A stretch of DNA of 16,025 bases from positions 1 to 16,025 of the forward strand of contig JAGFNK010001035.1 of the NCBI GenBank assembly GCA_025769875.1, in the 5' to 3' direction. The translations under genes and the position numbers were made by a program. A model generated the notes under the pieces. That model was not told where the DNA came from. It made no database searches and saw only the letters and a program-made list of their open reading frames with translations. This document shows positions 6,539-14,528 of the stretch, piece by piece. Numbering within the stretch: position 1 is the first letter of the stretch; the number at the start of each line of letters is the position of its first letter. Source of the stretch: Russula earlei. Lineage: Eukaryota > Basidiomycota > Agaricomycetes > Russulales > Russulaceae.

Positions 6539-7297
6539 TTAAGACTTCCCGGTTATATTGTATACAACAAGGCCCACCATTTCTTTAAGAGGGTACTTCC
6601 AATAATCCAGCAGGGCAATATTAGGCAGCAGGTAATCACTGAGGTAATACTTCCTGTCTACAACATCAAAAGCTGTGGGGTAGCATACTGTTTGCATACC
6701 TGCTTTTGTAAACACTTTTTCAGAACGTCGTAAATGAATGGCAGAACTCACCAGTACAAATGGACCTTGTATATGCAGTGAATCAAGGATATGTTTGGTA
6801 AATGTGGCGTTCTCAAAAGTATTCCTCGATTTGTTTTCTATAATAAGGTCGCCCGGTGCAACATGATTGGCGAGGAATTGCCCCCGTAAAAAATCAGCTT
6901 CTGCTGACTTTGCATCTATGAGGTTTCCATTCCCACCGGAAACAACGACCTTCCTGATAATACCCTGGTTATATAATTTCAATATTTCAATAAAACGGTC
7001 GGCGGTGCTGCCAAAAAAGCCTTGTTGGTGCTTGTCAAAATCAACCATCCCGCCCAATACAATACCTGCCTCATATTGTTTACCTGGTTCAATACCTGAC
7101 TTCGTTACCTGCCAGCGCCATACTATTTGATCATGCAGGTAAGTATTCGAGAAAAGAATAGCAATAACGATCATCACCACTGCCAGCCTTTTCTTAACCA
7201 CCGGTGATTTTACGAGCCATCGCCAAATGAAAAGCATAATGATCCAGTTAAATGGCACCAGTAAAAAGTAAAGCACTTTGGAGAAAATAAAGAACAT
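6539..7297 (-). CDS. DUF218 membrane protein of the ElyC/SanA/YdcF type
   Basis: The 252-residue protein has two N-terminal hydrophobic segments (about 5-26 and 38-52: LYFLLVPFNWIIMLFIW, LAVVMIVIAILFSNTYL). A DUF218 domain follows (about 77-250). Its landmarks are GIVLGGMVDF, a STADRFIEILKLYNQG helix, KVVVSGGNG, SAEADFLRGQFL, ENKSRNTFENATFTK and FVLVSSAIHLRRSEKVFTKAG. This order matches the ElyC-like subgroup, which in E. coli affects envelope and peptidoglycan precursor homeostasis. Biochemistry here is unknown. The gene starts 22 bases after the displaced stop of the YD-repeat gene on the same strand and may be transcribed with it. Confidence 0.85.
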   Translation of the reverse strand: MFFIFSKVLYFLLVPFNWIIMLFIWRWLVKSPVVKKRLAVVMIVIAILFSNTYLHDQIVWRWQVTKSGIEPGKQYEAGIVLGGMVDFDKHQQGFFGSTADRFIEILKLYNQGIIRKVVVSGGNGNLIDAKSAEADFLRGQFLANHVAPGDLIIENKSRNTFENATFTKHILDSLHIQGPFVLVSSAIHLRRSEKVFTKAGMQTVCYPTAFDVVDRKYYLSDYLLPNIALLDYWKYPLKEMVGLVVYNITGKS

Positions 7298-7319
7298 GCG
7301 GCAATGAATTTAGGTAAAC

Positions 7320-7390
7320 TTAATCCTGGTATCCATACTCCACTTTACCCACCAATAGTTTATTATTATCAAAACACTCTTCCCGTTCCT
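7320..7390 (-). pseudogene. Displaced C-terminal tail of the YD-repeat-like gene
   Basis: Beyond the stop at 7391-7393, the neighbouring minus-strand frame continues the protein smoothly. From 7421 down to 7320 it reads WKYTYKPNGLKEREECF, then about 14 more residues (NKLLVGKVEYGY) and a stop at 7320-7322. The alternation and the YTYKPNGL motif resemble the YDAEGRI and YDEKGLL units upstream. The annotated frame instead ends in GSIPINPMA. A one-base loss near 7421-7424 explains both, so the intact protein would have about 283 residues. Confidence 0.7.
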
Positions 7391-8170
7391 TCAAGCCATT
7401 GGGTTTATAGGTATACTTCCATATAAATAATTATTGCCTCCGTTGGTAAGCTGCGTCATTTGTGTAATACGTCCCTCGGCATCATATTCATACAGGTAAT
7501 CGGGTACCAGCTTTCTTATTTTGGTGCTAAACCGCACCACATCACTAATGCGATTGCTGGCATCATAGTAATAATAATAGGTTTCCATCTCCCGGTTGTT
7601 CTTTCGCCAGTGTTCCTCTGCTATATTACCCTGTTCATCAAATACAAAGCTGATATAGGTAGTATCGTGTCCCCCTTTTATCTTCAGCATCTGTACCGGC
7701 TTGCCTTTTTCATTATAGCTCCACAGGTGTGTTTCACTCATAAAGTAATCATCTACAGTAGTATCCGCTGTAACAGACGATACCTGCTTTAGCAGCCCCT
7801 TTTCATCATAGGCATAACTGGTATTTGTTTCCACACTGTTATGGCGGGCCAGCTCGATCTTCTTTTCGCTCGATTTTGCCAACCGGCCTTTCTCAAAATA
7901 ACTGGTTAAAACAGAACCCGGCCTGTTGGGAATATTGGTAGTAAGCGTTGTTTTTTGACCATCATTGCTTATTTCTTCCTCTATTGTAAAACCCTCTGTG
8001 ATCTCGCCATTACCATCGTAGCTAAAAGTCTTCACTTTTTTAATATGATTGCTGCGCAATAACTGGTATTGGGTGTTACCCTGCATATTCGCAATAATAT
8101 CATTATAATAATACTGGCCATAAGAAACAACCGAAAAAAACAGGGTCACAGGCAATAGAAGCAATTTCAT
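7391..8170 (-). CDS. Secreted YD-repeat-like protein, C-terminus frameshifted
   Basis: As it stands the frame gives 259 residues. A signal peptide (MKLLLLPVTLFFSVVSYGQ) is followed by repeated motifs typical of YD-repeat proteins of Bacteroidota: FSYDGNGEI, YAYDEKGLL, WSYNEKGKP, FVFDEQGNI, YYYDASNRI and YEYDAEGRI, spaced about 25-45 residues. No enzymatic domain is visible and no toxin domain follows. I start at ATG 8168-8170, because the signal peptide begins there and a consensus promoter (8187-8219) lies between it and the earlier in-frame ATG at 8224. The last residues (GSIPINPMA) do not fit the pattern, while the adjacent frame does (see 7320-7390). The function is unknown; a periplasmic or surface location is inferred. 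Confidence 0.75.
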   Translation of the reverse strand: MKLLLLPVTLFFSVVSYGQYYYNDIIANMQGNTQYQLLRSNHIKKVKTFSYDGNGEITEGFTIEEEISNDGQKTTLTTNIPNRPGSVLTSYFEKGRLAKSSEKKIELARHNSVETNTSYAYDEKGLLKQVSSVTADTTVDDYFMSETHLWSYNEKGKPVQMLKIKGGHDTTYISFVFDEQGNIAEEHWRKNNREMETYYYYYDASNRISDVVRFSTKIRKLVPDYLYEYDAEGRITQMTQLTNGGNNYLYGSIPINPMA

Positions 8171-8186
8171 TTCATCAAAATTTCTC

Positions 8187-8219
8187 CAAATGTAGCGGCT
8201 AGGGTATAAATAAACCAAA
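8187..8219 (-). promoter_or_regulatory. Consensus Bacteroidota promoter for the YD-repeat-like gene
   Basis: On the minus strand, TTTG (8216-8219) is followed after 21 bases by TACATTTG (8187-8194), an exact TAnnTTTG. Initiation would be near 8180, ten bases before the ATG at 8170. This rules against the longer ATG at 8224, which lies upstream of the promoter. Confidence 0.65.
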
Positions 8220-8236
8220 AACATAGTGGTGTATGA

Positions 8237-8267
8237 TTTGCCGCAAAGGTTTAGTTATGTATTTTTA
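8237..8267 (+). promoter_or_regulatory. Candidate promoter for the DUF3667-mazG-kinase unit
   Basis: TTTG (8237-8240), 19 bases, then TATTTTTA (8260-8267) departs from the -33/-7 consensus only in the last base. Initiation would be near 8274 and the GTG start follows at 8285. It stands back to back with the minus-strand promoter at 8187-8219. Confidence 0.5.
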
Positions 8268-8284
8268 GCCAAATTGTAAACCCC

Positions 8285-9487
8285 GTGAGTCACAACAAGG
8301 AACGACACGAAAAGATCTGTTTAAACTGCGGCGCCGCCATTTATGGAAGGTATTGTCATGTATGCGGCCAGGAAAACATCGATACAAAAGAAAGCTTTTG
8401 GCACCTGGTTACCCATTTTGTACACGACATCACCCATTTTGATGGCAAGTTTTTCAGTACCCTGAAATACCTGTTGTTCAGGCCAGGGTTTTTACCTGCG
8501 GAATATGGAAAGGGCAGAAGAACCAGCTACCTGCATCCTGTGCGTATGTATGTGTTTACCTCCGCCATTTTCTTTTTGTATTTTCTTTCCATGTACATTC
8601 CCGGCAATAGCAAGCAGGAGAAAACAAAAGACCCGGAAAAGATAGTACTGGCAAAAGAAGAAGCAATCAATACCATGTTAAAAGAGGAACATGATACCGT
8701 AAACAGGAATTATTTGCTGGCACTCAATAAAAGATATGACACTGCACTGGCAGCCCTGGATACGACGGATAATACGGAAGAAATTGCCATGAAAAGAAAA
8801 GTAGACTCAGAACTGGTAGCCCACGGAATAGACACTAATACCGTAAAAACAAATGTATATACACCTGGCGCTACTTTTTCCAGGGGCGTTTTCCGTAAAA
8901 GGGCCGGTACCCGAAACGGCTTTACTTCCGATCTGCCGGATAGCATCCAGACTTATGAGCAGTACACGGCCTGGCAGGAATCGCTGCCTAATAATAAAAA
9001 GGCTGGCTGGTTTAGAAGAACGATATACATCAAATACTTCTCTCTCGGCGAAAAATACCACCATTCTTTTGATGAATTTATGGAAGCTTATAAAGAGAAA
9101 TTCCTGCACTCCATTCCACAAATGTTCTTTTTCTTCCTGCCCATCTTTGCCTTTATCTTATACCTGTTGTATGTAAGTAACAAACAGCTATACTATATCA
9201 ACCATGCCATCTTCTCCCTATACCTGTATATAGCCATGTTTATATTTGCCTTTGTACGGTTAGTAATAGGGCAACTATCACACATGCCTTACCTGCATTG
9301 GCTATCATGGATAAGCTTATTGGTTACACTCTATTCGTTGCTGTATCCTTATTTATCCATGCGCAACTATTACCACCAGGGTTGGGGCAAAACATTTATT
9401 AAATACTGCCTTCTTTGGGGTGCATCTACCTTTTTTATAGTGTTGCTGCTGGTGATTTTTATGTTGGTAGTAGTCTTTAAAGTTTAA
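8285..9487 (+). CDS. DUF3667 zinc-ribbon membrane protein
   Basis: The 400-residue protein opens with a zinc ribbon: Cys12, Cys15, Cys24 and Cys27 in ICLNCGAAIYGRYCHVCGQ. The conserved DUF3667 block follows (SFWHLVTHFVHDITHFDGKFFSTLKYLLFRPGFLPAEYGKGRRTSYLHPVRMYVFTSAIFFLYF). The first membrane segment is about 92-112. A polar Lys/Glu/Thr-rich stretch (about 113-270) separates it from four more hydrophobic segments (about 280-300, 308-335, 342-362 and 375-398). The start is GTG at 8285, since no ATG lies between it and the zinc ribbon, and a promoter-like sequence ends 17 bases upstream. mazG follows after 10 bases. The family is common in Bacteroidota and has no established function that I can name. 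Confidence 0.87.
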   Translation: MSHNKERHEKICLNCGAAIYGRYCHVCGQENIDTKESFWHLVTHFVHDITHFDGKFFSTLKYLLFRPGFLPAEYGKGRRTSYLHPVRMYVFTSAIFFLYFLSMYIPGNSKQEKTKDPEKIVLAKEEAINTMLKEEHDTVNRNYLLALNKRYDTALAALDTTDNTEEIAMKRKVDSELVAHGIDTNTVKTNVYTPGATFSRGVFRKRAGTRNGFTSDLPDSIQTYEQYTAWQESLPNNKKAGWFRRTIYIKYFSLGEKYHHSFDEFMEAYKEKFLHSIPQMFFFFLPIFAFILYLLYVSNKQLYYINHAIFSLYLYIAMFIFAFVRLVIGQLSHMPYLHWLSWISLLVTLYSLLYPYLSMRNYYHQGWGKTFIKYCLLWGASTFFIVLLLVIFMLVVVFKV

Positions 9488-9497
9488 CACCTATACA

Positions 9498-10280
9498 ATG
9501 TCCCAAACACTCACAGAAAGCTTTCAGAAGCTCGTAACGATCATGGATGACCTTAGGGAAAAATGTCCCTGGGACAAGAAACAAACCATTCAAACACTTC
9601 GGCCATTAACGCTCGAGGAAACCTATGAACTAGCCGATGCGATTACAGATGAGGACTGGAAGGGTATCAAGGAAGAATTGGGTGATGTGTTGCTACATAT
9701 TTTGTTCTATGCAAAGATTGGCACAGAACAGCAACAGTTTAGTTTGCAGGATGTGATTGAAGGCATTAGTGAAAAGCTCATTGTACGCCACCCGCATATT
9801 TATGGGGATGTACAGGTAAACAATGAGGAAGATGTAAAACGCAACTGGGAACAGATCAAGCTTAGCAAAGAAGGTAAAAAAAGCGTATTGGCCGGTGTAC
9901 CCAAAACGTTGCCCGCTATCATAAAAGCCACCCGCGTACAGGAAAAAGCCAAACAGGTAGGTTTTGAATGGGATAATAAAGAAGACGTATGGAAAAAAGT
10001 ACAGGAGGAAATGGACGAACTACAGGAAGCCGTTGCGTCCGGTAACCAGGCCCATACAGAGGAGGAATTTGGTGATGTATTATTTAGTCTCGTAAACTAT
10101 GCACGGTTTTTGCAGGTTGACGCGGAAAACGCATTGGAGAAAACCAATAAGAAGTTTATCTGGCGTTTTCAGCAAATAGAAAAGATTGCCGCCGAACAAG
10201 GCAAATCATTAAACGATATGAGCCTGCAGGAGATGGATGCCATCTGGAACCAGGTTAAAAAACAAAACCAGGCAACTTGA
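9498..10280 (+). CDS. mazG: Nucleoside triphosphate pyrophosphohydrolase MazG
   Basis: MazG hydrolyses (d)NTPs to monophosphates and pyrophosphate, cleaning the nucleotide pool and, in E. coli, lowering ppGpp signalling. The 260-residue protein has the two tandem MazG domains of the E. coli form (263 residues). The first has LREKCPWDKKQTIQTLRPLTLEETYEL (Glu40, Glu41, Glu44) and KEELGDVLLHI (Glu60, Asp63). The second has VQEEMDELQEAV and EEEFGDVLFSLVNYARF, the same EExxE/ExxD metal-binding logic. The linker contains VRHPHIYGD and NWEQIKLSKEG. The ATG at 9498 is 10 bases after the DUF3667 gene. The stop TGA is shared with the TTG start of the kinase, so all three are likely one transcript. Confidence 0.96.
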   Translation: MSQTLTESFQKLVTIMDDLREKCPWDKKQTIQTLRPLTLEETYELADAITDEDWKGIKEELGDVLLHILFYAKIGTEQQQFSLQDVIEGISEKLIVRHPHIYGDVQVNNEEDVKRNWEQIKLSKEGKKSVLAGVPKTLPAIIKATRVQEKAKQVGFEWDNKEDVWKKVQEEMDELQEAVASGNQAHTEEEFGDVLFSLVNYARFLQVDAENALEKTNKKFIWRFQQIEKIAAEQGKSLNDMSLQEMDAIWNQVKKQNQAT

Positions 10281-13200
10281 CCAGTACGCTACGCAAAGCT
10301 TTTTATAAACATGGCTACCTCATTATTATAGCCGCATGGCTGTTTACTATTTCATTCATAGTAGCCAATTACTGGTATTACAATTCCTCACCCGCAAAAG
10401 TAAAAAGCCGGTTAGAACATAAAATAGCAGCCAGTGAACGTTCATTCAACGCCATCGTAAAAGATACCGCACTCTTATCCTCACTCATTAACGATACACT
10501 TACCAAAGGGAAGAAACGATTAACAGAAGAAAACTTTGGTGTATTCATTTACACGTTTAACGATATAGGTAATCCCATTCTGTCCTATTGGAACAACAAC
10601 CACTTCTCGGTGAATGCCGATGATCTCAGGCGAGAGGACAGCAATTACTTTACCGGTTGCCAAAGCGGCCAGTTTGAGCTGATCAAAAGAACAGTGGCGC
10701 TCTCTGGTCAAAAAGTAATAGCCGCAGGCGTTATACCCATTTATTGGGATTATTTTATACAGAATAAATACCTGCCCAAAGACTTTGATGGCTTTCACGG
10801 GTTGGAGGAACAATATGAAATAAGCGAGGATAGCATCGGTCTGCCTGTATTAAACGGTGCAGGGCAACCCCTCTTTAAAATAAAACAAAAGCAGGGACAC
10901 ACCTACGCCGGTTACGATATGATCACCGTATTACTGCGCGTTATCTCCATGTTATTGATCGTACTATTCCTTAACGTGGTAGCAACAGATGCTTCCAAAG
11001 AAGAAGGGTTTAAAAAAGTGTTCCTACTGCTTTGTACAACAGTAGTATTACTCCGGTTCTTTACCTATATACTACCGTTCCCATTCGATTTCAGTCGTCT
11101 TTCCCTGTTCGATCCTTCCATCTACGCTTCTAATTTTTTACACCCCTCCTTAGGGCATCTTCTGATCAACTCTATATTAGCCTTTTGGCTCATCAGTTTT
11201 TACAAGATCAATTCTTTCAGGGAACCTGTAAGGCTGCCACAATCACGCAGGCCCTGGATAAAATATGCCAACCTGTTTATATTGGTAGTAGTAGCGTTGT
11301 TGATAGCAGGCATAGTAAGAAGCCTTGTACAGGATTCAAGAATATCATTCGATGTAACCAATTTCTTTAGCCTTATCAACGCCTATAGCGTAGTAAGTTT
11401 TATTATACTATGCCTGTTGTTTTTAAGCTTCTATTATTTGTCGCAGGTATTACTCCGTCCACTCATAGAAGCGCGTATAGATATTACCTACCAGTTACTC
11501 GCAACAGCTGTGTCAGGCCTGTTCATCCTCTCCTTTTCTATTGGCCGGTCCTCTACCAATGCCAATATAGTACTGGTAGCATGGCTGCTATTCTATGTAT
11601 GGTTAATGAATAAGCGAAGGCACGATCTGTATGTAGCGTTGTTAAAATCTTCCTTCTTTATTTTTTGGGCCATGTTCTTCGCTATGTCTATGGCTTCACT
11701 GGTCATGTACCAGAACAAAGTGGTAGAGATGGACAAGCGAAAGAGAAAAGCCGAGAGCCTTGCCACACAGGCAGATCCCTCGGGCGAGAGCATGTTGAGA
11801 ATTGCCGTTTCTACGTTTAGCGATAATAACCTTTTTACAAAAGGCTTTTACCGCCTGCAGTCAGAGTATTCTAATAAGTTCTTAAAAGATAGCCTGCTCA
11901 ACGCCAATTTCTCCGGTTATCTCAATAAATACGAAACCCGTATTTACACCTTTAACCAGTACTATAAGCCATTGTTTAATGATGATAGCACCAGCTATTT
12001 TATCATACACAATATCATCAGCAGCCCGGCTACACAACGGAGCTCTACTACGGACAGCCTGTATACTTACCAGAACACAGAAGGGGAAATGAGTTACCTG
12101 TATGAAGATGTGATCACGCAGTCGGACTCTGTACTCGGGTATGTATACATTATCTCAAAACCGAAGCGTTATAAAAGTGAAGGGTTATACCCTGAATTGT
12201 TTAAACAGGTACAGGATGATGATAACCAGGGGTATGCCTCTGCCGTATACATCAATGGAAAACTGGTAAACCGGGAAGATGATTACGCTTTCCCCTCAAA
12301 GCCCGATAAACAGGCGCTGCCGCCAGCCCTGGACTACAGGCAATACGATAACGATGGGTATAATGAGTTATGGTACAACGATGGCAATGGCAGGATCGTA
12401 ATAGTAGTCAAACAAAATACCCTGCTGCTTGAAGCGGTAACACTATTTGCTTACCTGTTTATTATCTTCCTGTGCGTAATATGCCTGTACGATATGGGTA
12501 GCTACCTGTTACAAACACGGTTCCAGGTAGAAGAAATGAAGCGGCTGCTCCGGTTCAATATCCGAACACAGATCCACGCCACCATTATATTCATATCCGT
12601 TTTCTCCTTCCTGGTAATTGGAGTAGCTACTATATCCTTCTTTATCATACGGTTTAAAAAGAATAACCTGGAACGGTTATTCAACAGCATAGAAATCATT
12701 GCCAACGAAATAGAAGGCAAGGTAAAAGAAGTACGAAGCCTGGACGATGCCTTTACGATAGACGATGTAGGGTTTACCAGCATTAATGAAAAAATGATTA
12801 CCGAGGTATCAGAAACGCACAACGTAGATGTAAACCTCTATAATGCAGCGGGTAACCTGATAGCCACTACCGAACCTTATATCTATAATAAGCAATTGCT
12901 AAGCGACAAAATGGACACAAGGGCGTACGATGAATTACACTACAAAAAATCCATCCGCTTTGTACAATCTGAACAGCTCGGCAACCTGCAATACCTGAGT
13001 ATTTATGTACCCGTAATAGGAGAGGACGGCAGCACCACCGCTTACCTTAATATTCCTTATCTCAATTCCCAGTCCGAGCTTAACCAGGAGATCTCGGGCT
13101 TCCTCGCTACATTGATCAACCTCAATGCCTTTATATTCTTACTGGCAGGCGCCATAGCCTTCCTGCTTACCAACCGCATCATAGCCTCCTTTAGCCTGAT

Positions 13201-14020
13201 TGGCGATAAGATGAAAGAAGTGGGCCTGGGTAAAGTAAATGAAGTGATCATCTGGAGCAGGGACGATGAGATAGGCGCTCTCGTAAACGAATACAACAAG
13301 ATGGTACGAAAGCTCGAAGAAAGCGCCCGCGCATTGGCACAGAACGAAAGGGAAGGGGCCTGGCGCGAAATGGCAAGGCAGGTAGCGCATGAGATCAAGA
13401 ACCCGCTTACGCCTATGAAGCTGAGCATACAGTACCTGCAAAAATCAATCGATAGCGGTGCACCCAATACAAAAGAATTATCGCAACGCGTGGCCGTGAC
13501 CCTGGTAGAACAGATAGACCAGTTATCGCAGATCGCGAGCGACTTTTCCCAGTTTGCCAATATTGGCAATGTTACCCTGGATCGATTTGATATCAGCGAA
13601 TCCATTGCCTCTGTTATCAATCTCTATAAAGGAAACACAGAGGTAGCAATAGAATGGAAGAAAAGTGAAACAGCTGCCAAAGTAGTAGCGGATAAAATAC
13701 AACTCAACCGACTCTTTACCAACCTGATCAAAAATGCCATTGAAGCAACAGGGGAAGGCAAGCGTCCACATATTATTATTGAGCAGGAAATACAAAACGA
13801 TACTGTAAGGATAGCCATAACAGATAATGGCAGTGGTATTCCGGCACCGATGAGGGAAAAGATCTTCGCTCCCAATTTCACCACCAAAACATCCGGAACC
13901 GGTTTGGGCCTCGCCATCTGTAAAGGCATTGTAGAAAAAGCCAATGGCACTATATCATTTACAACAGAAGAAGGGGTGGGGACGACGTTTCTTATAGAAT
14001 TGCCATTGACAATTATTTAA
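10277..14020 (+). CDS. Very large NtrY-like membrane sensor histidine kinase
   Basis: The 1247-residue protein has one N-terminal helix (about 13-30), then a probable extracytoplasmic domain (about 31-212). A block of seven or so helices (about 215-475) precedes a second soluble region (about 480-712). Helices at about 718-740 and 769-792 flank a short basic stretch. A third sensor region (about 795-940) and the last helix (about 943-965) lead to a HAMP-like linker (about 966-1018). The kinase core has an H-box VAHEIKNPLTPMKLSIQYLQ with His1038, N-box LFTNLIKNAIEATGEG (Asn1153), G1 DNGSGIP (Asp1183) and G2 TSGTGLGLAICKGIVEKANG. AHEIKNPLTP is the NtrY-type H-box. The start is TTG at 10277, overlapping the mazG stop (TTGA); no in-frame ATG precedes the first helix. 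No response regulator is in the window. The signal is unknown. Confidence 0.9.
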   Translation: MTSTLRKAFYKHGYLIIIAAWLFTISFIVANYWYYNSSPAKVKSRLEHKIAASERSFNAIVKDTALLSSLINDTLTKGKKRLTEENFGVFIYTFNDIGNPILSYWNNNHFSVNADDLRREDSNYFTGCQSGQFELIKRTVALSGQKVIAAGVIPIYWDYFIQNKYLPKDFDGFHGLEEQYEISEDSIGLPVLNGAGQPLFKIKQKQGHTYAGYDMITVLLRVISMLLIVLFLNVVATDASKEEGFKKVFLLLCTTVVLLRFFTYILPFPFDFSRLSLFDPSIYASNFLHPSLGHLLINSILAFWLISFYKINSFREPVRLPQSRRPWIKYANLFILVVVALLIAGIVRSLVQDSRISFDVTNFFSLINAYSVVSFIILCLLFLSFYYLSQVLLRPLIEARIDITYQLLATAVSGLFILSFSIGRSSTNANIVLVAWLLFYVWLMNKRRHDLYVALLKSSFFIFWAMFFAMSMASLVMYQNKVVEMDKRKRKAESLATQADPSGESMLRIAVSTFSDNNLFTKGFYRLQSEYSNKFLKDSLLNANFSGYLNKYETRIYTFNQYYKPLFNDDSTSYFIIHNIISSPATQRSSTTDSLYTYQNTEGEMSYLYEDVITQSDSVLGYVYIISKPKRYKSEGLYPELFKQVQDDDNQGYASAVYINGKLVNREDDYAFPSKPDKQALPPALDYRQYDNDGYNELWYNDGNGRIVIVVKQNTLLLEAVTLFAYLFIIFLCVICLYDMGSYLLQTRFQVEEMKRLLRFNIRTQIHATIIFISVFSFLVIGVATISFFIIRFKKNNLERLFNSIEIIANEIEGKVKEVRSLDDAFTIDDVGFTSINEKMITEVSETHNVDVNLYNAAGNLIATTEPYIYNKQLLSDKMDTRAYDELHYKKSIRFVQSEQLGNLQYLSIYVPVIGEDGSTTAYLNIPYLNSQSELNQEISGFLATLINLNAFIFLLAGAIAFLLTNRIIASFSLIGDKMKEVGLGKVNEVIIWSRDDEIGALVNEYNKMVRKLEESARALAQNEREGAWREMARQVAHEIKNPLTPMKLSIQYLQKSIDSGAPNTKELSQRVAVTLVEQIDQLSQIASDFSQFANIGNVTLDRFDISESIASVINLYKGNTEVAIEWKKSETAAKVVADKIQLNRLFTNLIKNAIEATGEGKRPHIIIEQEIQNDTVRIAITDNGSGIPAPMREKIFAPNFTTKTSGTGLGLAICKGIVEKANGTISFTTEEGVGTTFLIELPLTII

Positions 14021-14456
14021 GCAGATATCGTTTAATCTCTTTTTGCGTATCTCTTTCTTTGATCGTTTCGCGCTTGTCGTGGGTTTTCTTACCGCGGCCC
14101 AATCCTATTTCCACTTTTACCAGGTTGTTCTCATTAAAGAAAACCTTTAATGGTACAATGGTATAGCCCCGCTCCTTCATTTTAGTAGAAAGCTTCTTTA
14201 GCTCCCGCTTATTCAGCAGCAGCTTTCTGTCGTGAACGGCTATATGGTTATTCATAGTACCCAGCTTGTACTCCGCGATATATAACCCACGTACCCATAA
14301 CTCGGTACCTTCAAACAGGCAAAAAGCATCATTAAAGCTCACCTTACCATCCCGTATGCTTTTTACTTCAGTACCCAGCAATACAACACCCGCTACATAT
14401 TTATCTTCTATGTAGTAGTTAAAGTAAGCCTGCCGGTTATTCATTTCTTTTGCCAT
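14013..14456 (-). CDS. smpB: SsrA (tmRNA)-binding protein SmpB
   Basis: SmpB binds tmRNA and delivers it to stalled ribosomes for trans-translation. The 147-residue protein shows the family features throughout: AYFNYYIEDKYVAGVVLLGTEVKSIR, the GKVSFNDAFC strand, WVRGLYIAEYKLG, HDRKLLLNKRELKKL and VPLKVFFNENNLVKVEIGLGRGKK. The basic C-terminal tail, HDKRETIKERDTQKEIKRYL, becomes helical in the mRNA channel. The length is standard. It lies 72 bases after accD on the same strand. Its last eight bases overlap the end of the kinase gene, which runs the other way. The tmRNA gene itself is not in the window. Confidence 0.97.
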   Translation of the reverse strand: MAKEMNNRQAYFNYYIEDKYVAGVVLLGTEVKSIRDGKVSFNDAFCLFEGTELWVRGLYIAEYKLGTMNNHIAVHDRKLLLNKRELKKLSTKMKERGYTIVPLKVFFNENNLVKVEIGLGRGKKTHDKRETIKERDTQKEIKRYLLK

Positions 14457-14528
14457 AGGGTAACAGTAAGGTAAGAGTTTCTCTCACAAAGAAAGAACTC
14501 ATCACTCTAAACGCGTAATTCTAAATGT

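Noticed and set aside
7320..8170. Rhs/YD-repeat toxin with immunity gene
   Set aside because: The protein is short with only a handful of YD-like units. It has no RHS core box and no C-terminal toxin domain, and the neighbour is a DUF218 protein rather than an immunity protein.
13057..13620. 187-residue minus-strand open frame
   Set aside because: It is antisense to the HAMP and H-box region of the histidine kinase, whose conserved residues explain the sequence.
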